From Lactonifactor sp. BIOML-A5 (GTDB lineage Bacteria > Bacillota > Clostridia > Lachnospirales > Lachnospiraceae): a stretch of 50,269 bases of DNA. The DNA lies in the NCBI RefSeq assembly GCF_009677585.1, contig NZ_WKYV01000031.1:1-50269 (forward strand). Reading direction: 5' to 3'. A model generated the notes under the pieces. The model saw only the letters and a list, made by a program, of their open reading frames with translations, was not told the DNA's origin and did not search any database. Within the stretch, counting starts at the first letter, position 1. Every line of letters starts with the position of its first letter. The translations under genes were made by a program, and so were the position numbers. Below are positions 34,506-42,798 of this stretch, one piece after another.

Positions 34506-34787
34506 GTACCTATCGCTCCCTTCTTTGACACTATTTTATCATATCCCTCTCTGTTTTACATTGTCTAACTGTGATTTTGGGTAGCAAAAAATGACTTTCG
34601 GAATAAAAACAGGCTGCTTTACGGTAGACAAATATGTCTTTGAGCAAAGAACGGTTTTTTCTTTTTTCTTCGCATGCTATGATAAAACATATAGCCCAAT
34701 TCAGGGCGTTCTGCTATGAATTCACCGGGCGGACCCTGCAGACATCCTAGGGCTGTGTTTGGACAGCGTAAAACAGGAGGTGTCAAG

Positions 34788-34976
34788 ATGGAAGAGAAGG
34801 AAAAGATTTATATAACTATATCTGGACGCAGTCATTATTCTTGGCAGGGCAGTATAGCATGTAATGGAAAGGTTTCTGCATTCAGCAGCGAGCTGGAATT
34901 GATAAATATACTGGAAAACTATCTTCCCCCTGTCTCTGTAATTCTGGAGTTCAGGGGAGAAGAGGAGAATAAGTAA
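34788..34976 (+). CDS. Small protein, 62 residues, unknown
   Basis: A short soluble acidic protein starting at the ATG at 34788 behind CAGGAGGTG. Residues YITISGRSHYSWQGSIACNG suggest a beta-strand-rich fold, followed by a helix ELELINILENYLPP and a charged tail. No signal, membrane segment or known motif is seen. It lies alone on the plus strand between two minus-strand two-component operons. The stop codon ends one base before the stop of the facing kinase. A spurious frame is possible, but the ribosome binding site and the codon pattern favour a real gene. Confidence 0.55.
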   Translation: MEEKEKIYITISGRSHYSWQGSIACNGKVSAFSSELELINILENYLPPVSVILEFRGEEENK

Positions 34977-36260
34977 TTATAGGATTACGGTAAAGGTGGC
35001 CCCGCCTCCCGGGGTATCTGTTACCAAAAGTTTTCCTTTGTGAAGCCGTACAATCTCTTTTGCAATGGACAGACCCAATCCAAAATGTTCCTTGCAGGTA
35101 CGGGCCTGATCCCGGCGGTAGAACCGCTGAAAAATCCGCTTTTTTTCCTCATTTGGGATTCCCGGTCCGTTATCGGCCACGGAAAGATGAACCTTATGGC
35201 CAGTACAGCACAGTGAAAGGCAGATTTTTCCTCCCGGAGGAGTGTAGCTTATGGCATTATCCATAAAAATTGAGAGAATTTGGGAAACTCTTTCCTCGTC
35301 ACAGAGTATTGGAGGAACTTCTTCGTCCGGCAGCCGGACGGTTAGATCCAGGCTCTTCTCTCTGGCCAGAAGCTCGTATTTTTCGTATACTGTAAGTACT
35401 AAGGTATCTATGGCAGCGGGAGCAAACTGGAGATTCCAGGAATGGCTGTCTGCATTTGCCAGCTGCAGCATTTCGTCAATAAGATGGGACATCCTTTTTC
35501 CCTCCGTACGTATAATTTCTGTAAAATGCCGGGATTCTTCAGGTGAAACATTCTGAGATGCCGTCAGACAGGAAAGGATGACTGCCAGAGGGGAACGAAG
35601 CTCATGGGAGGCAGATGCTATGAAGCCTGCCTGCTGCCGTCTATTTTCCTCCAGAGGGCGGAGAAGCTTTCCCATAAAGAACCAGAAAAAAATACCCAGG
35701 AGAAGGACAGCGGCAGCATCCGCACCGGCAAATTGCCAGCGCTGTGCGGAGAGCTGTTTTTTTTGCGTCTCAAGAGGCTGGAGAACGATGATGCTTAAGT
35801 GTCCTGACTTTTTTGGAAGAAGGATTCCTGAAGCAAAGTACTCGGTACCATCGGGAGTCTTCAGCTTAAATTCCGTATGCCGGGAAAGAAGAACGGAGTT
35901 GCCCGGGGCGTTCAGGTCCAGCCCGTAGGAGTCTTTGGCCTTTGCAGCTGCCTGTGCAAAGACCTCACGCTCTTTTGGGCTTCTGCGGAGTTCCTGGTAA
36001 AAGAGCGCCTGTCCGTTGTCATAGATGGAGAGAAGAAACTGATGATTTTTCTCCATCTTGGCGATCCACTGAAGTGAGATGGTAGACTGACTTTCCAGAT
36101 GAGTAAGCATGGAGCTTAAATTATTGGAAAAGGCAGTCTCCGCGTTTTTTATCTGGTTTGACTGGGAAAAATAAAGACAGATGCAGGTCATGGCAATCAG
36201 TATAACGCCGGTGATGCCTGTACAAACAAGGGTAAGCTTAAACTGCAGTTTTTTAAACAT
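34977..36260 (-). CDS. Sensor histidine kinase (OmpR-system partner)
   Basis: 427-residue membrane kinase. Two transmembrane helices (LTLVCTGITGVILIAMTCIC near residue 15 and DAAAVLLLGIFFWFFMGKLL near 190) flank an extracellular domain of about 140 residues. The cytoplasmic part has the H box SASHELRSPLAVILSC, N box DNAISYTPPGGKI and G boxes VADNGPGIPNEEKK and GLGLSIAKEIV. A typical HAMP domain is not obvious. The start overlaps the end of the regulator gene by eight bases, so the pair is co-expressed. It probably controls the transporter-like operon transcribed divergently from 37091. Confidence 0.9.
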   Translation of the reverse strand: MFKKLQFKLTLVCTGITGVILIAMTCICLYFSQSNQIKNAETAFSNNLSSMLTHLESQSTISLQWIAKMEKNHQFLLSIYDNGQALFYQELRRSPKEREVFAQAAAKAKDSYGLDLNAPGNSVLLSRHTEFKLKTPDGTEYFASGILLPKKSGHLSIIVLQPLETQKKQLSAQRWQFAGADAAAVLLLGIFFWFFMGKLLRPLEENRRQQAGFIASASHELRSPLAVILSCLTASQNVSPEESRHFTEIIRTEGKRMSHLIDEMLQLANADSHSWNLQFAPAAIDTLVLTVYEKYELLAREKSLDLTVRLPDEEVPPILCDEERVSQILSIFMDNAISYTPPGGKICLSLCCTGHKVHLSVADNGPGIPNEEKKRIFQRFYRRDQARTCKEHFGLGLSIAKEIVRLHKGKLLVTDTPGGGATFTVIL

Positions 36261-36936
36261 CCGATTCCTCCAGACAGTATCCCACTCCGCGAATGGTTTT
36301 CAGTGTTAAGGCAGCATTCACTGCTTTCAGACGCCTGCGCACAAAATGGATATAGTTATCCAGATTGCCTTCCTCGACCTCCGCATTTGGTCCCCATACC
36401 CGGGTTAGTATGGTGAGCCGGGGCAGAGTCTGGCGGGGGTTTCTTAGAAAGAATTCCAGAAGAGCGCCTTCCCGTTTTGAGAGAATCACTTGCTTTCCGC
36501 TGCCGCCTGTGAGCTGTTTCAGGCTGGGATTGTAGATGATATCGCCCACGGAAATCTCCGAAGACAGCTCCAGTCCTATAGGCCGCCGGCTGATACAGCG
36601 GATACGGGCCAGCAATTCCTGAAATTCATAGGGTTTTACCAAATAATCATCTGCTCCGCTGTTTAATCCGGTTATCTTATCATTCAGATCTCCCAGAGCA
36701 GTAACCAGAATCACTGGCGTCATTATCTGATCCTGCCTCATCCGATCCAAAATCGTAAGTCCGTCTAATGAAGGAAGCATCCGATCCAGCAGCACCAGAT
36801 CATGGGCCTGCTGCCGTATCATATCCAGTCCGTCCTCCCCGTCACAGCATACGTCAGACAGAATACCCTCCCGCTTCAGCTGAAACTGCAGAGATTCACT
36901 TAACTTTTCGTCATCTTCTATTATTAATATTCTCAT
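36253..36936 (-). CDS. OmpR-family response regulator
   Basis: 227-residue regulator. The receiver has RILIIEDDEKLSESLQ, the phospho-acceptor in LVLLDRMLPSLDG and the Lys in LVKPYEFQELLARI. The C-terminal winged helix contains LSKREGALLEFFLRNPRQTL and IRGVGYCLEESDV. The ATG at 36936 was chosen because AGAGG stands eight bases upstream; a GTG nine bases earlier would place the start on the ribosome binding site. Four TAGAGA repeats in the divergent promoter region to the operon at 37091 are its likely binding sites. Confidence 0.9.
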   Translation of the reverse strand: MRILIIEDDEKLSESLQFQLKREGILSDVCCDGEDGLDMIRQQAHDLVLLDRMLPSLDGLTILDRMRQDQIMTPVILVTALGDLNDKITGLNSGADDYLVKPYEFQELLARIRCISRRPIGLELSSEISVGDIIYNPSLKQLTGGSGKQVILSKREGALLEFFLRNPRQTLPRLTILTRVWGPNAEVEEGNLDNYIHFVRRRLKAVNAALTLKTIRGVGYCLEESDV

Positions 36937-37004
36937 AATCTTCACCTCTTACCAGTAATTACATTCAAAGTATATCACAGGAATCTTTATTTTATCTCTA
37001 AAAA

Positions 37005-37044
37005 TAGAGAAAATTTAGAGACAGCTTTAGAGAAAAAATAGAGA
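37005..37044. promoter_or_regulatory. Four TAGAGA direct repeats, probable OmpR-type operator
   Basis: TAGAGA occurs at 37005, 37016, 37028 and 37039, so spacing is 11, 12 and 11 bases, about one helical turn. An inverted TCTCTA precedes it at 36995. A -10-like TACTAT lies at 37055-37060 without a good -35, as expected for an activator-dependent promoter. The site lies between the regulator gene and the divergent operon. Confidence 0.7.
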
Positions 37045-37090
37045 CAGGAGTGTTACTATAGAGGAAATCAAAGATAAGAGGAGGAGTTTC

Positions 37091-39376
37091 ATGAATACAT
37101 ATTGGAAAAAAGCCGTCTGCCTGGCGGTGTCTCTGACCCTGGCAGTATCAGGGCTGGCCGGATGTGCCAAAGGAGAAAAAAAGAATGAGGAGAAAGATAA
37201 AGAGACTGCAATGGGGAGATATCTGGAGTCTGATATGCCTCTGCCTGAGGGGACTGAGAGAATACTGGCGCTGGGAAAGCTGGAGGATGGCAGTCTGGAG
37301 CTTTTCGGGGAAAGCGGTGAGGGAGGCAAAAGAGTGCTGTGGCAGTCAAAGGACCAGGGGGAGAGCTGGGAGGAAATCAGCTGCCCGGATATTATGAAGC
37401 TGGAAAACAGTGAATATCTGGACCGGGCGGTGATTTCACCCAAGGGAGACCTGGCAGCTCTGGGAGTCGCCAATGGGGAAGAAAAATATGCTCTTTTCTA
37501 CGGCGGGGCAGGAGAAAGCGGACAAAAAGTCCCGGTGGAACTGCCTGCGGCTGAAGGCGGAAACGAAAATGGGATATCGGATATGAAATTTGCACCGGAC
37601 GGGAGGATGCTGATACGGGACTATGCGGGAAATGTTCATACCATAGATCCTAGCAGCGGACAAATCCTTCAGACTTATAAGGGATCCGGAGAAAAGATTT
37701 GGATGTTTGAGGTATTGGATGACAAGCTTTTGGCTGTAACAGAAACTCAGGTGCAGCTTTTGGATCTGGAATCAGGAGATCCTCTGGATAAGGATGAAGT
37801 ACTGGAGGAACAGATTTTTAACGGTGAAGGCATTAAGAATACTTCGTCTGCCGGGTTTAATCCCATGGTGTTTTTGCAGGGGAAAGAAGAGAATACGTTA
37901 TTTCTTTGCGGAAGGGACGGCATCTACAGGCATATCTCCGGGGGAAGTGTGATGGAACAGGTAGTGAACGGCGGGCTGACTTCCCTGGGGAATCCCAGTC
38001 TGGGACTTTTGCAGATGATAACGCTTGAGGATGGAAGCTTTATGGTTTCCTGTGCCATTGGAATAGACTACCAGCTTCTGAAGTATACGTATTCTCCGGA
38101 TACACCGGCAATGCCTGAGAAAGAGCTCAAGGTGTATTCTCTGGAGGATAATTCGGATATCCGTCAGGCAATCTCCGTATATCAGAAGGAGCACACAGAT
38201 GTATATGTGAATCTGGAGGTAGGCATTACCGGAGAGGACGGTGCTACGGTATCAGATGCCCTTCGGACGCTGAACACCGATATAATGGCAGGGGAAGGTC
38301 CGGATCTTTTGTTTTTGGATGGTATGCCCATAACCAGCTATATAGAAAAGGGGCTGTTAGCGGACATTAGTGACATCCCGGCAGAGGCAGGGGGCCAGGA
38401 CGGTTTGTTTGAAAAGGTGGCAAATGCATTTGCAAAAGACGGGAAAACCTATGGAATCCCCTTAGGCTTCCGGATCCCATTGTTCCAGGGGGATGAAGAG
38501 ACAGCCAAGGCGGCCGGCAATTTATCCTCCCTGGCAGAAAGAGTGAAGAGTCTGAGGGCCGGTAATCCGGAGATAGAATCAATTTTGTCTCCTGCTGATG
38601 CCTGGGGCCTTCTGGAAACCTTGTACCGGCTGGACTGTGCAGACTGGCAGAAGGAAGACGGAACCCTGAAAGAGGAAGCAGTAACCGAATTTCTGCGCCA
38701 GGTAAAGGCAATCTATGATACGGGAATCCCCAAGGAGGAGGATACCTCAAACGTCGGAACCTTTGAAGTTGGAGCAGGGGGAGCGGGCGGATTTCTGTCC
38801 ATGCGGGTAGATTATATGAGTCTTATGATGAAAAAGGCTCTGGCCAGTGTGGGCTGGATGGGCTCTGCATCTGAGTATTCCTCAGTCATCTCAGCTCAAA
38901 AGGATTTGGAAGATAACGTATATAAGAACATTGAGAAGGATGGAAAGAAAGTATTTCTTCCTTATCTCACAGCGGGAGTCAGCAGTAAAAGTGAAAACAA
39001 AGAGCTGGCGGCAGACTTTTTAAAGGCGCTGCTGCAAGAGGAGATCCAGAGCAGTATCACCGGAGCATTTCCAGTGAACAAAAAAGGCTTTGAAGGTACG
39101 CTGAAGAATCCTTATGGGGAGGAGGGCGGAGCTGAACTGGCTGTTTCCGGTGAGGGAAGCGATGATATGTTTACCATGTCTTTGCTTTGGCCCGATGAGG
39201 AACAACTGGAGGAATTACGGCAGATGCTGGAAGCGGCCGATACGCCGTCGCTTACTGACGAGACCATATGGAATGTGGTAAAGGAACAGGGAGAAAAATA
39301 TCTGGAGGGCAGCCAGGAACTGGAAGAAGCAGTGAATAATATTATGCAGAAAGTAAATCTGTATCTGGCTGAATAA
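37091..39376 (+). CDS. Propeller-fused extracellular solute-binding lipoprotein
   Basis: 761-residue lipoprotein with lipobox SGLAGC at about residues 20-25. Residues about 40-345 look like a beta-propeller, with an Asp-box in QSKDQGESWEE and repeats such as MKFAPDGRMLIRDYAGNVHT. From about 350 to 740 the chain is a family 1 sugar-type binding protein: NSDIRQAISVYQKEHTDVYV, AGEGPDLLFLDGMPITSYI, YGIPLGFRIPLF, and the ending KALLQEEIQSSITGAFPVNK. This fusion is about twice the usual length. It heads a five-gene operon with two ABC permeases, and the start at 37091 follows GAGGAGG. The ligand is unknown; oligosaccharides are likely for the binding fold. Confidence 0.85.
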   Translation: MNTYWKKAVCLAVSLTLAVSGLAGCAKGEKKNEEKDKETAMGRYLESDMPLPEGTERILALGKLEDGSLELFGESGEGGKRVLWQSKDQGESWEEISCPDIMKLENSEYLDRAVISPKGDLAALGVANGEEKYALFYGGAGESGQKVPVELPAAEGGNENGISDMKFAPDGRMLIRDYAGNVHTIDPSSGQILQTYKGSGEKIWMFEVLDDKLLAVTETQVQLLDLESGDPLDKDEVLEEQIFNGEGIKNTSSAGFNPMVFLQGKEENTLFLCGRDGIYRHISGGSVMEQVVNGGLTSLGNPSLGLLQMITLEDGSFMVSCAIGIDYQLLKYTYSPDTPAMPEKELKVYSLEDNSDIRQAISVYQKEHTDVYVNLEVGITGEDGATVSDALRTLNTDIMAGEGPDLLFLDGMPITSYIEKGLLADISDIPAEAGGQDGLFEKVANAFAKDGKTYGIPLGFRIPLFQGDEETAKAAGNLSSLAERVKSLRAGNPEIESILSPADAWGLLETLYRLDCADWQKEDGTLKEEAVTEFLRQVKAIYDTGIPKEEDTSNVGTFEVGAGGAGGFLSMRVDYMSLMMKKALASVGWMGSASEYSSVISAQKDLEDNVYKNIEKDGKKVFLPYLTAGVSSKSENKELAADFLKALLQEEIQSSITGAFPVNKKGFEGTLKNPYGEEGGAELAVSGEGSDDMFTMSLLWPDEEQLEELRQMLEAADTPSLTDETIWNVVKEQGEKYLEGSQELEEAVNNIMQKVNLYLAE

Positions 39377-39379
39377 AAA

Positions 39380-40255
39380 ATGAAAGTTATGACAGAGAAA
39401 ATGAAAGTGAGCATGTGTACAAAAAGAGGGCGGACCGGACTGTTGTTTCTGATGCCCAGTCTTGTGGGGGTATTTCTGTTTGTATTAATTCCTTTTTCGG
39501 ATGTAATACGGAGATCCTGTTTAGATGCCATGGGGAATCAGTTTACCGGTCTGGATAACTACCGGGAATTGTTTGCCAATCCTGCCTTTGGTCTGGCGGT
39601 GAGAAATACGCTGCGGTTTACCCTTATCTGTATACCTGTCCTTTTGCTTCTGTCTTTAATGACCTCAGTTTTTTTGCACCGGCAAAGGCGGTGGGGACAG
39701 ATGCTCAAAAGTGTGTATCTGATCCCTATGGCCATTCCGGTAGCCTCTGTTGTCCTTTTGTGGAGAGTGCTTTTCCATCAGCAGGGGATTGTAAACGGGA
39801 TGATCCAGTGGCTGCATCTACCGGCAAAGGACTGGATGAATTCAGACGCGGCTTTCTGGGTACTGGTCTTCAGCTATCTCTGGAAAAATCTGGGGTATGA
39901 TATTATACTGTGGACCGCCGGACTGGGCACAATCCCGGATAGTCTCTATGAGGCGGCTAAGGTAGACGGTGCAGGAGAGTGGATGTGCTTTTTTAAAATC
40001 ACCCTCCCCAATCTGCTGCCTGCATTCTTCACCATCAGTGTATTGTCTCTTCTGAATTCCTTTAAGGTGTTCCGGGAGGCGTATCTGGTGGCAGGAGATT
40101 ATCCCAATGAGAGTATGTATCTTCTGCAGCATGTGTTCAATAACTGGTTTCGGGAACTGTCCCTGGACAAAATGGCGGCAGGGGCAGTTATGACTGCCCT
40201 GGTCATTCTGGCCCTGGTTCTGCTGCTGGAGAGGGCCTGGGATAAAAAAGAGTGA
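39380..40255 (+). CDS. ABC transporter permease (MalF-like)
   Basis: 291-residue inner-membrane permease with six hydrophobic helices. The EAA loop near residue 195 reads YEAAKVDGAGEWMCFFKITLP, which contacts the ATPase in carbohydrate-type ABC importers. It starts three bases after the binding-protein stop and several in-frame Met codons (39380 to 39410) make the exact start uncertain. It pairs with the next permease. No ATPase gene is adjacent, so a shared ATPase of the MsmK type may drive it, by analogy with other carbohydrate importers. Confidence 0.9.
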   Translation: MKVMTEKMKVSMCTKRGRTGLLFLMPSLVGVFLFVLIPFSDVIRRSCLDAMGNQFTGLDNYRELFANPAFGLAVRNTLRFTLICIPVLLLLSLMTSVFLHRQRRWGQMLKSVYLIPMAIPVASVVLLWRVLFHQQGIVNGMIQWLHLPAKDWMNSDAAFWVLVFSYLWKNLGYDIILWTAGLGTIPDSLYEAAKVDGAGEWMCFFKITLPNLLPAFFTISVLSLLNSFKVFREAYLVAGDYPNESMYLLQHVFNNWFRELSLDKMAAGAVMTALVILALVLLLERAWDKKE

Positions 40256-40267
40256 GGTGGTAACAGT

Positions 40268-41107
40268 ATGAAACAAAAATTAATACTCTTTTTCCTGGTC
40301 ATTCTGGCGGTTGCTGCCTGCTACCCAATTATTTTTTTAATCGCAGGCTCACTTATGGGGTATCAGGAGCTGGGAGCATATCTGGCTCCTGTTCTGGGAG
40401 AGGCAAAAGGCTTTGCCGGATGGACGCTGTTCCCGGTGTATCCTACATTGAGAGGGTATGTGGAACTGCTGCTGGATTCCCCGTCCTTTTTTATTATGTT
40501 CTGGAATTCTGCGGCAATCACCGGGGGAATTCTGATCGGACAGCTTCTCACTGGGGTGACTGCGGCATGGGGCTTTGCCAGATATGAATTTGCGGGAAAG
40601 CGGGTGCTGTTTACAATTTATATAGCTCTGATGATGATGCCGTTTCAGGTGACTATGCTTTCCAGCTATCTGATACTGAACAAACTGGGGCTTCTCAATA
40701 CCTACTGGGCGCTGATACTGCCCGGAGCGTTTTCTACTTTTTCAGTATTTCTTATGTATCGGTTTTTTACATCCATCCCCGAGGCAGTGATGGAATCAGC
40801 CAGGCTTGACGGGGCGGGAGAATGGCAGATATTTATGTATATGGGACTGCCTCTGGGCTCCGGGGGGATTGTATCTGCAATGGTTTTGGGATTTCTGGAG
40901 TGCTGGAATCTGATTGAGCAGCCGCTGACATTTTTAAAGGACAAATCCCTTTGGCCCCTGTCTTTGTATCTTCCGGAAATCAGCCTCCAGGACGCGGCAA
41001 TGGCTTTTGCGGCATCGGTGATAACACTGGCGCCTGCCCTTTTCGTGTTTCTAGCGGGGCAGGACTATCTGGAACAGGGGATTGTAGCAGCGGCAGTAAA
41101 GGAGTAG
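40268..41107 (+). CDS. ABC transporter permease (MalG-like)
   Basis: 279-residue permease with six hydrophobic helices and the EAA motif MESARLDGAGEWQIFMYMGL. It partners the MalF-like protein. The GTGAGGTGG site precedes the ATG by seven bases. The stop is two bases before the adaptor gene, so translation is coupled to it. In carbohydrate importers the operon would normally end here or continue with enzymes; here it continues with an efflux-type adaptor. Confidence 0.9.
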   Translation: MKQKLILFFLVILAVAACYPIIFLIAGSLMGYQELGAYLAPVLGEAKGFAGWTLFPVYPTLRGYVELLLDSPSFFIMFWNSAAITGGILIGQLLTGVTAAWGFARYEFAGKRVLFTIYIALMMMPFQVTMLSSYLILNKLGLLNTYWALILPGAFSTFSVFLMYRFFTSIPEAVMESARLDGAGEWQIFMYMGLPLGSGGIVSAMVLGFLECWNLIEQPLTFLKDKSLWPLSLYLPEISLQDAAMAFAASVITLAPALFVFLAGQDYLEQGIVAAAVKE

Positions 41108-41109
41108 AT

Positions 41110-42798
41110 ATGAGAGAACTTTGGAAAAATCACGAGGCCATACGCAGAAAGGCTCTTGCTGCATTTGCCGTTTTTCTGGGAATGATGCTATTTTTTACCG
41201 TGGTTTCCCGTGCGGCTGACAGTGTCACAGTTCCTCAGATAGTGGCAGAGAAGCCCTCCGGCAGGGCGATTGAGCACAAGATTGAAAAGGAAGGCAAGGT
41301 AAGACAAAATCGGGAGCAAGCAGTTCTTACAGAGCCGAACCTTACGGTAGATGCCATCTACGTCCAGGAAGGACAGCAGACAGAGGCAGGGGAGCTTTTA
41401 ATGCAGCTGAATATGACGGACATTGAGGAACAGATTCTGACTCTGGAGCAGGAGATAGAAAAGCTAAAGCTGAATAACCGGGATCTGAACAGCAAGAAGA
41501 AAGCAGATCAGGAAAAAAAGGCAACTGGAGAGGAACGGGCCAGGGAGGATTATCAGGAGGCTGTCCGGAAAGGAGAAGATGATGTGGCCAGAGCAGCAGA
41601 GGATCTGGCACAGGCCAGAAAAGCCCTTGATGACTATTACCAGAATGCGGAGGAAGCACAGGAGGACTCGGGAGTGCTTGAGACACTGGAAAAAAATTAT
41701 GGGGAAAAAAAAGAACAGGCCCAGACTCTGGAACAAGAAATTACAAAGATTGAGACCCAGACAGAGGTGGAGGTCCAAAAAAGAATTGAGGAGGCAAAGG
41801 CCAAAAATGGGGGGAGCAGTCTTACGCCTCAGGAGGAAAAGAAGATCAGGGATCAGGTAGAAGCAGAATACGCACCTAAGCTGGAGAAAGCAAGATCAGA
41901 CGCCGAAGCGGCCCGGGAGGCGGCTCTGGAGGCAGAAGCGGCATGGAATTCCTATGTGCAGGAGATGGGCTCTCTTAGCCAGCAGGGATCGGAAGCCCAG
42001 GAACAGCAGCTCCTAGAGGCAGTGTCTGCCGCGGAAAAAGCATACCAGGACGCGGCATACGCCGCCCAGGAGTCCGCAACTGCTGCCGGCAGGGCAATCG
42101 AAGATGCCAATGCTCCGGAGGGCAGTGACAGCACATCAAAAATAAATGAACTTGATATAGAGAAAAAAAATATGGATCTGGATAAGCTGAAAGCTTTACA
42201 AGAACAGGAAGGCAAAATCCTCTCTCCGGTGAAAGGGGTGGTTACTAAAATATCTGTAATGACCGGGGATAAAACCCAGGAAACCGCAGCCCTGACTCTT
42301 GCGGATATAAGCTCGGGCTGTAAATTTGTCACTCAGATAGACAAAGAGGAAGCAAAATATCTGAGCAGAGGTGATGCCGTCAGCCTGACGCCTGCCAATA
42401 ACGGAACCGTCATTCAGGACCTGAAGGCGGACAGTATTACCCCAAATCAGGAGGATCCTGCGCTTATGGATGTTACGGTTCTTCTGCCGGCAGATACTCT
42501 GGAGATTGGGGCATCCGCCACTATGACAGCAGTGCAGAAATCATCTCCCTACGAAATCTGTGTTCCGGTGGAGGCGCTTCACCTGTCAGAAGGAAAGTAC
42601 TATGTGCTGATCCTTCAGGAAAAGGAGTCCGTGCTGGGAAAACAGCTCGTGGCAGAGAGGAAGGATGTTATTGTAAAGGATAAAAATGAGAGCTTTGCAG
42701 CTTTAGAGAACGGAAGCCTCACACCCAAGCAGCAGGTCATTACCCAGTCGGATCGGGAAATCGGAGCAGGCAGCAGAGTACGCCTGCAGGAACCGTGA
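41110..42798 (+). CDS. HlyD/RND-type membrane fusion (adaptor) protein
   Basis: 562-residue adaptor. A single N-terminal helix (ALAAFAVFLGMMLFFTVVS) is followed by a lipoyl-like half (QAVLTEPNLTVDAIYVQEGQ), then an unusually long coiled-coil hairpin of about 250 residues rich in Lys, Glu and Ala. The second lipoyl half (EGKILSPVKGVVTKISVMTG) and beta-barrel/membrane-proximal parts close the chain (CVPVEALHLSEGKYYVLIL). Such proteins normally join MacB-like or RND exporters. In a Gram-positive cell it would bridge membrane and cell wall. The ATG at 41110 is just after the permease stop. The four-base overlap with the next gene (GTGA) couples them. Confidence 0.88.
   Translation: MRELWKNHEAIRRKALAAFAVFLGMMLFFTVVSRAADSVTVPQIVAEKPSGRAIEHKIEKEGKVRQNREQAVLTEPNLTVDAIYVQEGQQTEAGELLMQLNMTDIEEQILTLEQEIEKLKLNNRDLNSKKKADQEKKATGEERAREDYQEAVRKGEDDVARAAEDLAQARKALDDYYQNAEEAQEDSGVLETLEKNYGEKKEQAQTLEQEITKIETQTEVEVQKRIEEAKAKNGGSSLTPQEEKKIRDQVEAEYAPKLEKARSDAEAAREAALEAEAAWNSYVQEMGSLSQQGSEAQEQQLLEAVSAAEKAYQDAAYAAQESATAAGRAIEDANAPEGSDSTSKINELDIEKKNMDLDKLKALQEQEGKILSPVKGVVTKISVMTGDKTQETAALTLADISSGCKFVTQIDKEEAKYLSRGDAVSLTPANNGTVIQDLKADSITPNQEDPALMDVTVLLPADTLEIGASATMTAVQKSSPYEICVPVEALHLSEGKYYVLILQEKESVLGKQLVAERKDVIVKDKNESFAALENGSLTPKQQVITQSDREIGAGSRVRLQEP

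Noticed and set aside
34600..34660. ACGGT repeats as LytTR binding sites
   Set aside because: The two ACGG motifs are 30 bases apart, not the usual 20-22, and the flanks do not match the LytTR pattern.
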